Made by a program: the position numbers and the translations under genes
From: Apostichopus japonicus
Lineage: Eukaryota; Echinodermata; Holothuroidea; Aspidochirotida; Stichopodidae
DNA length: 64,000 nucleotides
Direction: 5' to 3'
Assembly: GCF_037975245.1 (NCBI RefSeq)
Contig: NC_092572.1
Coordinates: 8,882,001 to 8,946,000, forward strand
Shown here: positions 12,126 through 26,800 of the stretch, piece by piece
Position numbering within the stretch: the first letter of the stretch is position 1
Layout: every line of letters begins with the position of its first letter
Notes under the pieces: generated by a model
What the model saw: only the letters and a program-made list of their open reading frames with translations
Database searches by the model: none
What the model was told of the DNA's origin: nothing

Positions 12126-12702
12126 TAACGAATATGGTGTATCGCGTAAGCGCTCTCGCGACCGAATAGCTTCCAGGTACTAAAATGTTATATGGATTAT
12201 CGCGTAAACACTCTACGAATCGGTGGCGAATATTTTCGCCAGCCCCTTTTAGAAGTGTGGATGCTTACCCTACATCTAGATTATAATAAAATACAAGTCC
12301 TCGCTCGGGCGATGGCTATAGATATAACTAAGTAGGTAAAGCGGACCTACGTATAAGCGCTATTGGCAGAATAAAGGGTAGGCTATATAAAATTAGTAAC
12401 GCTGAAGTGTTCCTCAAAGTTAAGTCGAATTTAAGATTGGATAAACGGTCCTCGGGTAAATTCCACGGATAAAAAATAAACTTTCTGTGAAAGGGTCCTT
12501 AAATATGCTAAGATCCGAGAATCAATCGCTGTAGATGTTCGCTGCAAAATATGAACGGGTGGCCAAGTCAATCGCTCGCGTCGCTCGTCGGTTGTGCCCA
12601 CGCTTCCTAAAAGCTTTCCAACTCCTGAAAATCAGGGACTTCCGGAAACCCTTCACGGAATGTTCAATTCTGAAGGAGGGTGGACGAAACTAAATCACTA
12701 CA
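12126..12702 (-). repeat. Gypsy 5' LTR, outer part
   Basis: This continues the LTR interrupted at about 6909 and matches 1096-1673, with shared strings such as cggtggcgaatattttcgcc and tcgctcgcgtcgctcg. It ends ctaaatcactaca like the other copy. Confidence 0.85.
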
Positions 12703-12727
12703 GTATGTATCAACTAGAAACTGTGAA

Positions 12728-12776
12728 CGCATCAATAAGAACAGAACAGAAACGCATCAATAAGAACAGAACAGAA
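12728..12776. repeat. Short tandem duplication (about 24-bp unit, two copies)
   Basis: The string cgcatcaataagaacagaac occurs twice in tandem just outside the Gypsy element. Confidence 0.8.
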
Positions 12777-15282
12777 CCGTCACATACCATGATAAAACCA
12801 CAGATCATCTGTTTGTTGCACTTCTTGGTAAAAGCATATAACTGAAGTAGGGAGAATGACATCATGCGACATATACCGAAGCCACTCATCCATCTGGTGG
12901 CGCTTTGCTTGTACGGCAAGAAAGTACCGGCGCGTAATACAAACACTACGTCTTTGATATAACTAAAGTGATACAGTTGACATTTATCACTCGAAATGGT
13001 GATCTCGTGTGCCGCATTTGGGTGCCAAAATCGTCAAAAATGTGGCAGTGGACTCCAGTTTCACAAGTAATTCTTAGGAAGCGATAGTAAAAGCAATTAC
13101 ATAGGAATATAATTACTTTATTAGTGTCTTCCGCTCAGCTGCTGTATTTTTGTTCAATGGAACCTGGATATAGTTAGCTTAGGCCCCTAGACCGACTACG
13201 GCTGTTCTTTCGGATGCGATATGACTAAAGCCTAATGACAAAACCTTATCACTTTTTACTTAAAACTGTATCCCTAATGATAGATCCACATGCCAGAATA
13301 ACATGGGATGACGGTTATCATGTCCTGGACTTATCACTAACAATTCACTACTAGGAAAATATGCTACTACCCACTTTGCGACATTTACACGAAACTGAGG
13401 ACTGCATGCACAGACTAATATGGAAATATTACACAAAAGTTTGTGTGTTGGAAGGGGGTGGAGAAGAGGGAGGGTTGCTTTTCACGACATATTTCAGGGA
13501 CAACTATGACACTATTTGATTAGAGCACTGTAATAACACAAGCAAGAAAAATGTGCCTCTCAAGTACCGGAATTGCACTTTCCAGACATTAAAAGTTGGA
13601 CAAAACACTCCACTTACTCGAGTCATTAGAGGCGGAATTTTTGTGGTCGCCATAACATGTCTCTGTTGTGCAAAGTACACATATTCTTTCGAAAAAGCGC
13701 TGAAAATCAAATTCAGTTTTCAAGGTCGGCTTTTTGCCGTACAACGCAAAGCGCCCTCGAGACTTCACTGCTTAAACACACGGTGATACACTGTGTCATC
13801 AATCTTCCTAGTTCAATTTCTATGGGGAAGAGATGGCTAACCTTCAAACAACTGTATCTTAACATGTCAAGTAAGTATTGTAGCGCAATTTGCTTTCCTT
13901 TTCATCTTGCAACTTTAATCTGTCATTATGCTCCTTTCTGCTTCAAGCTTGCAATGCTGGGCAACCCCCCAATGAAAGCAGTTGTTGTTGCCCCCTCATG
14001 AGCGGATCATGTTTTAAACATCTGCGGCGGCCCGCTTTGATAATTCCTTGTACATAAAATTGTGTAACAAAATTGTATTTTGGAGCCAATCAGGATTGTG
14101 CTTGTTCCTCGCCCGACATCCGGTCGTCCCTGCGTGCATGCAGAAACTAAGAAAAAGCTACTCCGTCACGAATCGTGGCTGAATTGCTACAAATAATTCA
14201 AATCAACAGGAGTGTTTACTTGCAGCAAAGGCTCATTATTACATGTAATTAAGTAAGACATGATAAAATCATTAATGCATGAGTTAACAGTTAAACTGCT
14301 AAAGCCAATTTCGGAGTTTCATTGATTTAACGAACCGTGTTAGTACATGTTTTGGATGGAAGTAATTGTCGTAGATTGACAAAGTTACGTCTAGTCAGGT
14401 TTGTTCAGGTAGTGTACGTATTAATGTGTATACACACGTGTTAGGCTACGGTAACGTAGTTGGATTGTATAAAGTCATTCGGAAATTCTGTCATTGTAAC
14501 TAACGTAGGGTTTGTTAGAAGCGGAACGCTAAATGTCATTCAATAACTATATGTGGCTAGATTATTACTAAGCCCATTAAGCAGACTGACATTTTAGTTG
14601 ACTCAACGCTAGCGAGCGTATAGCCAACCAAAGAAGTCAACTCATTAATCCTCTAAGTGTATATAATAAATTTAATTATCGTTAATTCTTTAGTCGTTAT
14701 ACCATCATTAATTCACCAATGTACTTCTTGCGGTGTAGATTCGTCTGCTGAAAGTGCTAGCCCAACTTTAACAGGTTGTATTTTGTAGTTCGACATCTTT
14801 TTAAAAAATTCCCAAATTTATTGTATTCTACGAACACCAGCATATTCTGAAAATTTCAATTGCATGGCTTTTAAAATTGGCCGATTTATCACACTTTGAA
14901 ATTCTGCAATTTGTCGCCACTGTGGCATTGTTGCATTTTCTTGATATTTGAGATCTCATTTCTCAGCAATTGAAGATTCTACGTCCTTTTTATTACAGAC
15001 ACCTATAGAGTTTATCCCATAAAAAAAATGGAAAATAAACCATTAGGCTATGAAAACATTGTCTTGTGGAGTTAGGTCAACTTAAAATTGTCAAAATATT
15101 CAATTTTGGTATTTGTCGCTTAAAAATGTGCTACTTTTAGTGATAAATTGCTCCTAAACAATTGCTTCATGGTACTTCATGCTGCGATTCAGCACGAGGA
15201 AGGGGTTTTGATGCCAATGTTTCACCAACGTAACCATGTTAGAGCTGTGAGGGTCTGATACTTAGGTTAAAGGTATAAAGCA

Positions 15283-15565
15283 AGGGCGTAGGAACCGGGG
15301 GGCTGGGGGGCGCCAGCCCCCCCACCCCCCCCAGTGAAAAATGTGGAGGGGCGGAAGTATCATTCCGCCCCCCGCTTCGCAAGTCAGAAAACCCCTTTTT
15401 CATTTCCAAATGAGAAAAAAAACTCATTTGGAGCACCAAATTGCATCTAAGGCCAGGTGAAAATACAAAATTAAGTTTACAAAATGGAGTGGGTGTTGGA
15501 GTGTGCTATATTGCACCAAATTGCATCTGAGGACACCTGGAAATGCAAAAAATTCTTAAGTTATT
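15283..15565. repeat. G/C-tract repeat fragment related to the 38 kb hAT-like element
   Basis: It begins gggcgtaggaaccgggg, with long runs of G and C. It then carries two copies of caccaaattgcatctaagg/gagg (about 15435 and 15515), a string also present at about 38915 inside the hAT-like element. There is no second terminus, so it is probably a fragment of a related non-autonomous element. Confidence 0.45.
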
Positions 15566-18500
15566 ACACCTTACCAAATTTTAGGGTTCTAGCATTTCTC
15601 AATATTACTTTATGAGGTTGTAACGTTGCTCTGATGTACAAAAGAGGTCGACTTTGACAGTCAATAACTCAAAAAGCGTCATGTTGAAAAATACTGAATA
15701 TTTGTTCTGGAAGAGATATACTACCACCCTGTTTGAACAAAAAAAATCAGGAGGGTATTTTGCCTTATTTCGAATGAAAATGTCAACCAGTATATACATT
15801 GACAGTGTGTACATGTACAGTGTGTATTAGTGCTAGGTGTAAACATAGTCATGTGGCACTCATTGTCCTTATCAGCTAAATGGATCCTAACTGAATATGA
15901 TAGTAGCCCAGCCATTTTCACTTTGTTACAGAAAAGTAAGCACGTAAATGTATTCATAGTATTTAAGTATCCTCTAAGGGTTAAAGTGCACCCATATTAT
16001 AGCTTTAGCTTGAGACGATACTACAATAGCGCTTGAGTTGTATGTAGTTTCTTTGAATCTGGAGCTTTTGTTTACTGGTTCTTCCTGTTTTCCACCTTCC
16101 TCAGCGTATGAATAGGTTAAGAACAAGTAAAAGGTTTAAACTGACTAACCTGTGTATCTGGTACTTTTGTTAATGTTTAACAATTTAAACTGTTAGTTAA
16201 TGTGAATGCCTTTACATTTACACCTATCTATTGATTACTGTACCCATTATATCCTTCTCAGCAATCAAACGTTGTCTCTATAAGTGAACATGGTGAAATA
16301 TATTTTCAATGTTGGGTTGTGCATTGTGTAGTTTATACACAACTTGGTGGAAAGAATTTTCTTTTGTATACTGTTCTTTGATTTTTTTTTTTTAATTAAT
16401 CATACATGCTGTACATGTATGTATTGATTGACATTCATTTTATAGTAAGTCTTTTAATTAAGTGAATTAAACCAGAAGCAGACAAAACATTGCGAACTGT
16501 ATATCTTTATATGACATCGAAATCTGCACAAACTTGAATGACTTAAAAGTACAATACCTATGTATTATAGACTTTGTTTAGATTATATTTACACCTAGCA
16601 ATAATACAATAGCACTTTCAAAGGACCTACGGAAAAAAAATTATGTTGGCTTTAGTGTCAGACACTATCCGGCGACTCCCGGTTCACGTGTGCCCTTCGT
16701 GTTAGCTCTAACACATGTTAAAATCTTTCTTATGATGTACATGCGTGAAAGTAACGGACATTGTTCTCTTATGAGACAAATAACTTGATTGGTTGTGCGT
16801 CGAGCATCACACGGTCCTTTACTGATAGAAAACAACAGTCCCTGTGATTGGGTATTTAACTGAGACAGCAGCACCGCTATTATGAAATCTATTTTTAGAC
16901 TTCCGTTGTATTTGAGAGAAGATACCAAACATTTATACATGCGCCGAATTGTTTCCAAGAAAAGCCACCAGCTGTGGCGTGAACAAATGAAGTAGGCTTA
17001 ACAGAGTCAATTTTCGTTACAATATGTACTAGTGAGAATATTAACTCGTGAGAATACTTACTTGTGAGCAACTTCTTACTCACTCCCTAGGCTTTATTAT
17101 TGCGAGACTTAATTTCTCATTTTCTCATGATAATTCGCTCGTGAGAAACCTCACTCTTACGTAAAGTTAACGCTGCACACTCCCGGATTACAATCATCGA
17201 ATCATTCCTAATCTTAACAAATATGTGACTGATTATATGTGACGAAAAATTAAAGAAACAGTCTCTTCCTTCCTGGATTCTTCTGTCCTTGTAAAACCTC
17301 ATGTGTTGACTACAGGTGAGCGTTATAGTATTAAGACGGGAGTTTTCAACTATAGTGTGAGATATTTGTCTCTTCAATACACATTGTCTGCAACCGAAAT
17401 ATCCTTATAGGAAAAATTCATGGAATAGCTTGGCAGGGACCAGAACAAAATTGTTTTCTGCACGTTCACTCCTTTCCGAGGCAGGTTGCAGTCGGTACAT
17501 TGTTAAGATAATGAACCGCTGACCTAACACAGTCTGCATCTGTTGCATACTGCCATTCCATACCGGTATGCCATGATAACCACTTTAAATAAATGTTTCA
17601 ATAGAAATAACTGTTGTACTTCTAAGCCATTGGAATTAAAAAAAAAACACTGTGGTTTGTATGCAGCTGTAGGAGATTTACAAAAGAATATCTTACAAAC
17701 ATACCATCATAGATAACTTTCATCCAAACTGCCGGTTTCCGAATAGAAAATTTGAATTGATAATGAAGAGCGCCTCGGTAAAGACCATGGCTTCGTCAAC
17801 AGCATAAACGCACACATGCATGACCAAGTGGTTGTAAATTAATGCACATTTGTTTGAAAGGTGTTTCTTTGACACATTCGTATTGCATTTACCATGTAGA
17901 TACTTTTGTAGGTGTTGAGTATACAAATAGCTGCATCTAATCGCGCTTATCTGTTCAAAACTAGCCAGACCATCATTCATAAAGTAAACTGAAATTGTCT
18001 TTCCTTTTGTTAATCGGTATACTAGTCTTAACGTTTGAATCACGTGTGAATCTTCATAGGTAATCGCATAGTTTCATTCTGATACAATATACCTATCAAA
18101 CACTTGACATCTCAGTTTAATTTTCGATATTTTATGCACGTTTGGCTCTCCGTATTAATGCGGTGATTGCTTCGCCTATCATCGTTGTTTTTGTTTTCCT
18201 GCTTTTATGTTTAAGAGCATATATCAAAATTACAGATTGGGGTTAACATAAGGCGGATTGATGATGATGTAACGTGGTTGAGCGGTTCATTTAATGAATT
18301 GTGGACAATACTTTGAGCATCGCTCAAAACGGTAATGGTATGGGTATTCACAAGTGCGATGATTTGCCAAGCCACAAAGTACCACGTGGTCGTTGGGATA
18401 TGCCAGCTGTAAATCTCTATCCGTGCCGTCTGGAAAGTGACGAATTTAATTGTATTAACGTCAAATTAATTGTGGTTCTACACATATATAGTTCACTCAT

Positions 18501-19917
18501 ACTTTACCAGTTCACTGGAAGCGATATGTCTCCTAATGTGCTATTGTTTGGATTAAAGAGTATGCTTAGAAAAGAAAGTTGTGCATTAAAACACCCATCT
18601 TTGACTATTTTTAGCACCAACGATATCAGTATTTCAAAAAGAGTTCACTTTTGCGACCGTACAATATCTTTAAGTAGGTTACCATTATTGTGATTTCATT
18701 AATTTTACAATGAATGGGTAGTTTAGTATTTCTTAAATTTCGGTTTGTCTAAACTATGTAATTCTTAATTCACAGACAATGGAGTTGCTCCATGCTAAGA
18801 CTACAATATCTTACATTGTACTCAATGAACATATGATAAGAGATGTTAATATAGTCACATTAGCCAAGCGAACCGAATTTAGATCGCCGGACGACGAAAA
18901 GGATTCGAAAATTCTGTTTTCCACTAGCCAATTACATGTCGTAACCAAGTCGGCATTAATAGATGACTTTTAAGTTTTAAAAGATTCTGACGTTTGCAGT
19001 CGTCGTTGTAACTCTGTTAAAATATGCAACACAAAGTCAATAAACCTTTAAACTTTCTCCCCAGGGTCGTGCTCAAAGCCATATCTGTTCTCGTGGCGTG
19101 TTTTCTTATAGGCTAATGATTTTGGCATTTCTCAACTGCAATTTTAGTGTCATTATACTTCCTGGGAGTGGGGGAGAAGGCCGGAAAATCATCCAGTCCT
19201 TTTGCTATAATATTTGAGTCTCTTAATCAATGATATATGTTCAATTAAAAATAAAGGAAACAATTAAAACACCTCCCGTGTGTATAGCTTTTTAGCTGTT
19301 TGATAAAACGTTCATGAAAATTATTTCTTTAACATATACCTTAGTATGTATTAACCGTTTTAAAGACCATTACATTTGCAATTGATGAGAATATGAACGA
19401 TGTCGTTGACTTTCTTTTTTGTATTATTGTACAACATCAGCAAACTGAAACGTCTACGTGCATTGAAACAACTAATTCGTATGGATCTGGCCTAAGGCCA
19501 AGCCGAAGTGAAACTTTCGTCTCAAACAATTGATTACATATGCTATCATATTTAATTCGAAGAATGACAATACTATCTTGATTAATAATTAATATACTTC
19601 AACTAATGGCAAATATAATACGCATTCAAGATTTTTTCTTTTCTTTTTATATATACTTGATATAGTACGACAGTGAAGTTCGTTTTTTGTTTCGCTTTGG
19701 TTGAAGCAGGCAGCACAACACGTTTAGTGCATGGCGTAATAAAAATCGAATTTGAACTGTCATTAAGTTGATTCATTTGAACTGAGTAATGTTAACTAAA
19801 AAGGTGAGCGTTTTTGGTAAGTTACCTTGAAATATTTTATTATACATATTTGGATCATTTGATAAAAAGACGTTTTACAACTTTCAAAGTTTCTTCTTTT
19901 TTGATCCCTACAGTAAA

Positions 19918-20014
19918 ATGGACTTAAACGTTTGTATGGGTAAGAAGAAAGTAACAGGGAGATCGCTACTATTCGTTTGCTTCTTCATGATTATTCTTTT
20001 AAATATTTGTAAAG
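19918..20014 (+). CDS. Gene A exon 1: signal peptide
   Basis: ATG at 19918 is followed by a basic stretch (GKKKVTGR) and a hydrophobic core (SLLFVCFFMIILLNIC), the shape of a cleaved signal peptide. It ends in phase 1 at donor gtaggt, which joins in frame to the first Ig exon. Confidence 0.75.
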
Positions 20015-23000
20015 GTAGGTACACAAGCATTAGTTATTTGCTTCAATGTATAGTGTCTTTAGAACCGTAACTTTCTTACAGATGTTTTATGTCAATGGTT
20101 AATATAGTTCCAGGGGTACATGCATAGAACATTGGTTCCTGTTTTCTTGGTATAACCTGTTTCGTTTGATTTTATATACACCTGGTGCCATATGGATCAA
20201 TTTATGAAGTTCATTTACCAAAAAGACGTAATGCTGTTCGTAATACACACGCTTGCATTTACATGATGTTCTTTCATCTCTCGACCGAGTGCGCTGTAAA
20301 ATCCTTTGATTTTGTTTCAGCGGTCAATTGTACAGAGCAATCGGATTGCACGGTAGAACATCCGCTTGTAGGGCAGCAATTGATCCTGAAATGTGACGTT
20401 AACAACGTACTTACCTCTGTCTGGAAGTGGGAGAACGAGTTTTTATATGCGGGGACCACACCAATAACGACTGACAACAATATTGATCTACTGGAAGACA
20501 CCTACTCGTTGAATCTGCATACTGTCCATATCTCGAATGATGGAAGATACGTATGCAAAGATGATAATGGGAATCACATTGACTACTGTGTTGAAGTTCT
20601 TTGTAAGTAGCTTCATATCATCAATTTTGTAAAATAGTCTATAACATCCGAACATCTTAAGGAATTATGATGTATGTCAAATTTTTCTTTTCTCATAGAG
20701 GGTTATGATGCAAAACTTGAAGATGACTATAATACATCAATTTCAAACGTAACGTTGTAGGCTATATAGATAGTTGTACTATAATTTTTTTTTTTCATCA
20801 ACAAGAATGTTGCTTTCCAAAATGTCCTCATTATGCATTTATAAATCGGTACTTGTCAGTATGCTTAAGCCATGCTACATCTATATAATACATATACATT
20901 TACTTGGGCATCATTTCTCAATCAATTAGAACCAAAGAATTAGCCTTGCTCTAATTTTCGTTTATTTTGTTTGCTTTTAAACAGCTGTACCGAGTATTAT
21001 GATTTTTGTTGATGACTTAAATGAATTACCCTACTTTGAAGGAATTAGTGGTAAGGAATATAATGTGACCTGTAAAGTGATTGCAACTAAGCCCGTACTG
21101 AATATGACATGGACAGTGAACGATGTTCTGATAAACTCTGCAAGACTGGTAACGGAGAACAAGGATAATCCACATACGTTTGACATGATAACATCAATGA
21201 CCTATAACGGAAACGGCTCTGATGACATCTTCAACTGCACATCATCTCGAGAGAACTTTTTCAGCGTAGAAAAAATCTTACACATGAAAACATATGGTAT
21301 GTTATTGACATTTGCAGATAATAAATGTTATGAACTGATTTGGAGATGGGTCTACTTATGATAGAAAACATTGATAGGCCTATATAATGTGAGAAATTCT
21401 CAAATTAGCCACAATAGACTGTTTCAATATGTTGTAAATGATTTTTGAAACACGATTACAAATATACTTGTGAGTGAAACAATTGTGTCGCAAGGCCATC
21501 GCATTGCTCGTTGGGGATCTGAATCTTACCGAATTTCAATGTCTTTTTTTATATGCAATATTTGGCTTCTTCAATTTTGCATTTTATACAAGCAGTACCG
21601 TATGTATACGTTTAGCAGACATTTAAAAAGTGTACATTCTCTTTGCAAAATAGATTATTCATTATCTTTGACTGTAAATAATGAAACTACCTTATGGGAT
21701 GACAAGGTCTCTGCTTCAAGCATGAACTTAATTAAATGCCAGCCGGTTGAGCAAAATTTTCTACCAAATGTTACCCTATCGGTGACCGTGGAACTAGGAA
21801 GCGGATCTCGACCTGTTGCAAACGTATCAACATTTGATGAAAACAACTTGATCTCGTACATGGCATTTCCACGTAACACCCTTAGAATTTGGATAAGGTG
21901 TAGCCTCAAGACTCGAAAAGTCAACAAATTCGTAGAAAAGATGCTGGTTGTTGTAGGTAAGAATAGTATTTCTTTCTTGTTTAACTGAATGTAAGCTGTG
22001 ACTTGCCTTAAATGATGATGAAATTATAGTTAACCGTTGTTATTAAGTCATTTCTTGAGATTTATGTATATATTTATAATAAAGTATGATATCACGTTCT
22101 GATCCGGTATGTGGGTTGCTTTTAATTATATTTATGTCTTGTTAAGTAGAAAAATAAATGTTTTGCTTAAATCTTCTTTTAGCTTAAAGCCAAACAATGA
22201 AAAGAAAGCACACAAAAGAAATATACTTATAAGCTCCAATTTTAATTAGTTTAGTAGAGTAATAGCAAATGCATCAACAGGTATAAAAAAAAATCCTCTC
22301 TAACATTACGTTTTATTACAGTGCTCCCTGAACTCCGACTGCAAGTAGGTAATGTCAACGTGACACGTGGTGATATAACTGTTTCGGTTGGCGAATCTCT
22401 TGTCATTCAATGTATTGCTTTCAGTGCCAGATCCGTTGGTGTATTCCTGTGGACAACTAGTGACGGTCATGTGATTTCCGGTGCAGGTGATGTTAAAATG
22501 AGGTTTAATAGATTTTACACTGGGACATATGATGTAGAAGACAAATTCATCTTTAGCCCTCGCCGAAGTGGTGTTTTGTCATGCACACATCAAACAGAGG
22601 ATCACGAGGAGTCAACTGTTTCCCTCAATGTCATAATTATGAATGGTAAGTACGTTCAAGAGTAAACTTCCATCACGTTATCAGAAATTTGTAAAAGTTC
22701 AAGGTTTACATACAATTTTAATTTCCAGTCACTTGGCATCCAGTTTAATCAAAATCGTTGTAAATGAAATGTAACACTCCTTTTCTATAATTTTTCTTTC
22801 TCAGACAACAATTCAGAAAACAACAATATGAACCTCTTAGCTATTTCCCTCATTGTGTCGTCTGTCGCTGCTGTATTTGTAATAGCTATGTGTTTTCGAC
22901 GAGTAAAAGGTAATGCTAATGCTCTTTCAGAGTTAATTAAATGTCATATTGCGTTTGTTTAACATCACCACGTCGATTGATCATCCGGGCTCTCACTGAA

Positions 23001-23810
23001 CAAAACATATAGTAAAATAGACAGTGACAGAAGTCACTGTATCAAAAGTCCTTTGTAATCACAGTCACACTTTAAGGAGAGCACTTGATTGACTAGATAT
23101 CTAACTGTGTACTCGTAGCTACCTCCATCTTTAAATTAGAAATGTTACTGTTACATTGTCAATTAAGATAATTTCATAAAATGAGTGTCATTTTAGAAAT
23201 GATTTTCGATGAAAAAAAAATGTTTTGCTTTTCTCTTTTGACCTGTTGAGTTGCAGAAAAACTTCGTATGATGTTAGGCATAAATGAAGTGAGTCAGTGC
23301 ATTGCTAGGTCGGTAGTGCCGAAACAAACACTTCACTATTTTAACGCTCTTGTTTAATTCATGGTGAAATACGTTGTTATGGCAGCTGTGAGTCATTGCG
23401 ATATAAAATGAAACTTTACTCTACTCAAAAGCCAGTTTTAAGTACACTTAGTCTCATGTATATAAAGAAATACAATTGATTGTATCGCCCGTACCAACGC
23501 ATATTTGAGAGCCTTTGCGGCATATTATGATGATAGAAACAGAGACAAGTTCCAATTGGTTTATTGTCAGCTTGTAAACATGACAACGATATTTGAACAT
23601 AGAGAGAAGTATATGAGCACGTTCCAACTATTAATGATTAACCATATCTTATAAATCTTCAAGTATATTATGATAGCACATTTCATACCGATATTCTATT
23701 TCAGGATTACACGCCCATGCAAATGTAAGGTAATTAATGCTTTCAATTTCAAACCCTTAATATTATTGAATATACTTTCTCCTTTTCTGTAGGTTCTTTT
23801 TAACGAGTAC

Positions 23811-23874
<64 letters not shown>

Positions 23875-26800
23875 TTCTTTTATTTTATTGGATACACTTA
23901 TCATTGAAAATTCAATGAAATGAATTACTAAATTGGTTTTCACATTTCACATTCTGTGTTGGTTTATACTTGAACAGATTTGACCATCAACAAGAGGCAA
24001 TAGGGACACTTCCAGGTAACACTTCTTTTTATTATTATATGTTTTCTTTTTGGACGATAAACCTTCACCCTGAAATAATTCTGACTATCAATTTGACATC
24101 TACTTCCTATTACACTTCCACGCACACAACTATTTTATATATATATACGCTTACTGGTGTTGAGTTTTAAAGTGATATCGATATATCTTTATTGTCCCAG
24201 GTACCATGACATTGACTGGAAGGCGACCGCCGAGGTAGGTACTTACCGTAAAGTATACATTACTCATTCGGGTAGAGCGATATCACCAGTCCATTCATTC
24301 ATACTAAAACAAAACACCAACTTAATATAGAATATGTACGTATGTAGTAAACAGTTTGTTGAGTACAGGGTAATATTATACGTATCTCTGAAATTTCTAA
24401 GATTCTCTGAAAGCAACGTAATTAACACATCAATAGTTTATTTATTATTTAATTGCTGCTTTTACTGAAAATGTAAGTGGACGTGATTAAGGAAATGTCA
24501 ATTATTTTTGACATATATAGAAGAGGAAAGTAAAGCGAGGGGAGTTTCATTAATTCTTTCATACCATATTCGAGTTATGTTAATTTCAAGTTCATACACT
24601 GAGTACAAATACAATACAAATAAAGCTATACGTTCAACTAATTCACAAACCTACAGTATGTGATATTAAATGTAACATTCAACTTAAACTTGCACACCAT
24701 CAACAGGTATATGCTACATTTTCTTATATTTTCTGCAAAAATAAACGAGCATTATCTGCAGCTAATTTCTTCGGTAACGATATGAAGAGTCGCTGGGAAG
24801 TAAACTGAATGATTTTCGTTTTATATGTTTTAAATGTTTTGTATACTTTTTGAAGTATTAATGTTGAATTGATTATACCGAACTATCACCAGTTGTGAAA
24901 CCAATAAAGCCAATGTAATGACACACCTGCTTACCCATTTGTGATTAGTACTTAATTTGGCATTTCCTTTAATATTAGCATGAAGCTTCCCGAGAAACCG
25001 TCAAAACAGACCTCTCTAGAAGTTCCTGACTTCGACGATGGTAAATTACATTAATCATTGGTTTCCTTCTTGTTTATCCAGCACCAAATCTTTGGTACCG
25101 TATGCCGTCAAGCACATCTCTAAGATAAATTTGTAAAGTAAAAAAAAAAAGTACAAATTTCACTGAGTGGTATAATTTCATCAACATTATTAAGTCCTTC
25201 ATGATTTTCCACATCCACAGAATCACAATGAAGTTAAACCTAGTTCCTCTTATTATCATTTGTGAACGTTGAAATAATCTAATAAATAAAATTTACGCAG
25301 CCAATAGTGAAGAATGGTGTTGGAATAATTGTGAAGAGATGTAATCATTGGTATGGAACACTTGTGATATGCTTTAATGCGGGGTGCTTTTCACATTTTC
25401 TATGATATTGAAAGAAAACTGCTAGAATAGTTTAGAAATTTTACTCCATGGCAAAATATTATTCTCTTGCTTGCTCTTGTAGAAAGTGAAAGTTGTCAGT
25501 TGCTGCATTCTTGTGAATAGCACATCTGTAGTCCTTATCATGATTTTAGAAAATTCTAGGAAAACATGGAACTGCATTTCTCATACTTTTTATCCGTGCA
25601 TTGAACCCTACAGGCAATGCAGTTACTTATCACAATATTATATTCCTGACCAGAATATCATGTACTTAATATGCTAGCGTGAGAGGTAAACAAGAATCGT
25701 CTGCTATGAATATTTAAAAAAAAAGCATGCAGCTTGTTCGGCAGGTTCGGCAGGTGTGCACGGTACCTACGCCAATGATCATGCACACATTTCGACTGTC
25801 ATTGAGTACTGGACTGCTATTGACGATTTTGTTTATCCCTAAATCTGTATCGCCTAATGTACTCATACTAAGTTAGACCTAGGCCAACTAAGGCTATGTT
25901 AAAGTGCTGGCCTGTGTTCTTATTTCTTTGTCATTATCCAAACCAGATACATCCTTATCTTCGTTTGTCGCTGGGTCAAGCATGTAAAGTCGAACTCCCG
26001 GCCCAAATGCGTTTTGAGTTGGTGTCCTTAATGGCCGGAATCGGTTTTGCATTTCAGGTAGTCATTACACGTTAACGTGAATTAATAGACCACAAAACGA
26101 GTCTAGACGCCACGCACTTATACATGCAATACATACTTAGGATATACTTACGGATTGTTTGCATGGCTGTATCTCATGGTACAGAGTCTGTCAACAAATA
26201 GCGACGTCATTTTGTGTGCTTCTTTCCCCTGTCAGTAGCTATGCAGCCAATTTTCATGCACTATTTATCGACTGCTGGGGAAATCTTGAACCAATTATGG
26301 TTATGCAAAACAGGAAATTCTTTTCATTTAATATTGTCTTGATTTACAATTTGTGAAATTTTAGCAGTATCCGTTCAATAACCTTTCTGTTCTGGCCCGT
26401 TGCAAGTAACCATATAACTTCGATTCTTAAAAGTTTCCATTTATATGTACTGTATAGCGCAGAAGCTTTATCTTTCTGTGTGACAAATACGTCGATCCCT
26501 GTGATTTCGTTATAAGTTGAAAAATATTGTCGACCCTTTCTGAACAAAATTTTGAACAACATTGGGCTATTCTTGTTCGTGTTATTTTTTTCAAATACAA
26601 TTATTAACTGTCACTTATCCATTTCGATTGGCCTTTTAGATTTCAGATTATTAGTTTTTATTAGTCTCCAGAGATTCTTATTAAGTAATTTCTTGCTTGC
26701 TTTCTTTGGCATCTTGCATTTTTTTTTCATAGAGCGATACCACAGTCTTTTTGATGACGCTCCTGAGGCAAGCATAATTGATCGAAAGCGGGTTTGCTTG

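Larger units (their letters stand above)
841..12702 (-). mobile_element. Gypsy-type LTR retrotransposon (Mag-like), degenerate, with nested insertions
   Basis: Two diverged LTR copies bound the unit: 841-1673, and 6685-6909 continued at 12126-12702. Between them on the minus strand lie a gag zinc-knuckle remnant, a retropepsin fragment, reverse transcriptase, RNase H and integrase, in the Gypsy order. A primer-binding site matching the 3' end of tRNA-Trp abuts the 5' LTR. Zinc-knuckle style, protease and pol resemble the Mag/SURL group known from echinoderms and insects, which is a family judgement from memory. The coding part is broken by stops, frame changes, a 1.1 kb DNA element and loss of most of gag. 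The 5' LTR is split by a DIRS-type element. The LTR outer edge near 841 is uncertain, because the terminal TG/CA is not preserved there. I found no convincing target-site duplication. Confidence 0.85.
12703..19917. other. Intergenic region
   Basis: No exon with recognisable domain content. It holds a G/C-tract repeat piece near 15283-15565. A short open frame (18776-18973) follows a possible acceptor and precedes an AATAAA at 19039, but it resembles nothing I know. The remainder is AT-rich. Confidence 0.5.

Noticed and set aside
18301-18693. 130-codon open frame
   Set aside because: No domain, no ATG (starts at GTG) and no convincing splice partner; composition looks like chance.
26552-26732. 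Upstream extension of the gene A kinase exon frame
   Set aside because: Hydrophobic translation of a T-rich tract before the acceptor at 26731-26732; phase fits only from 26733.
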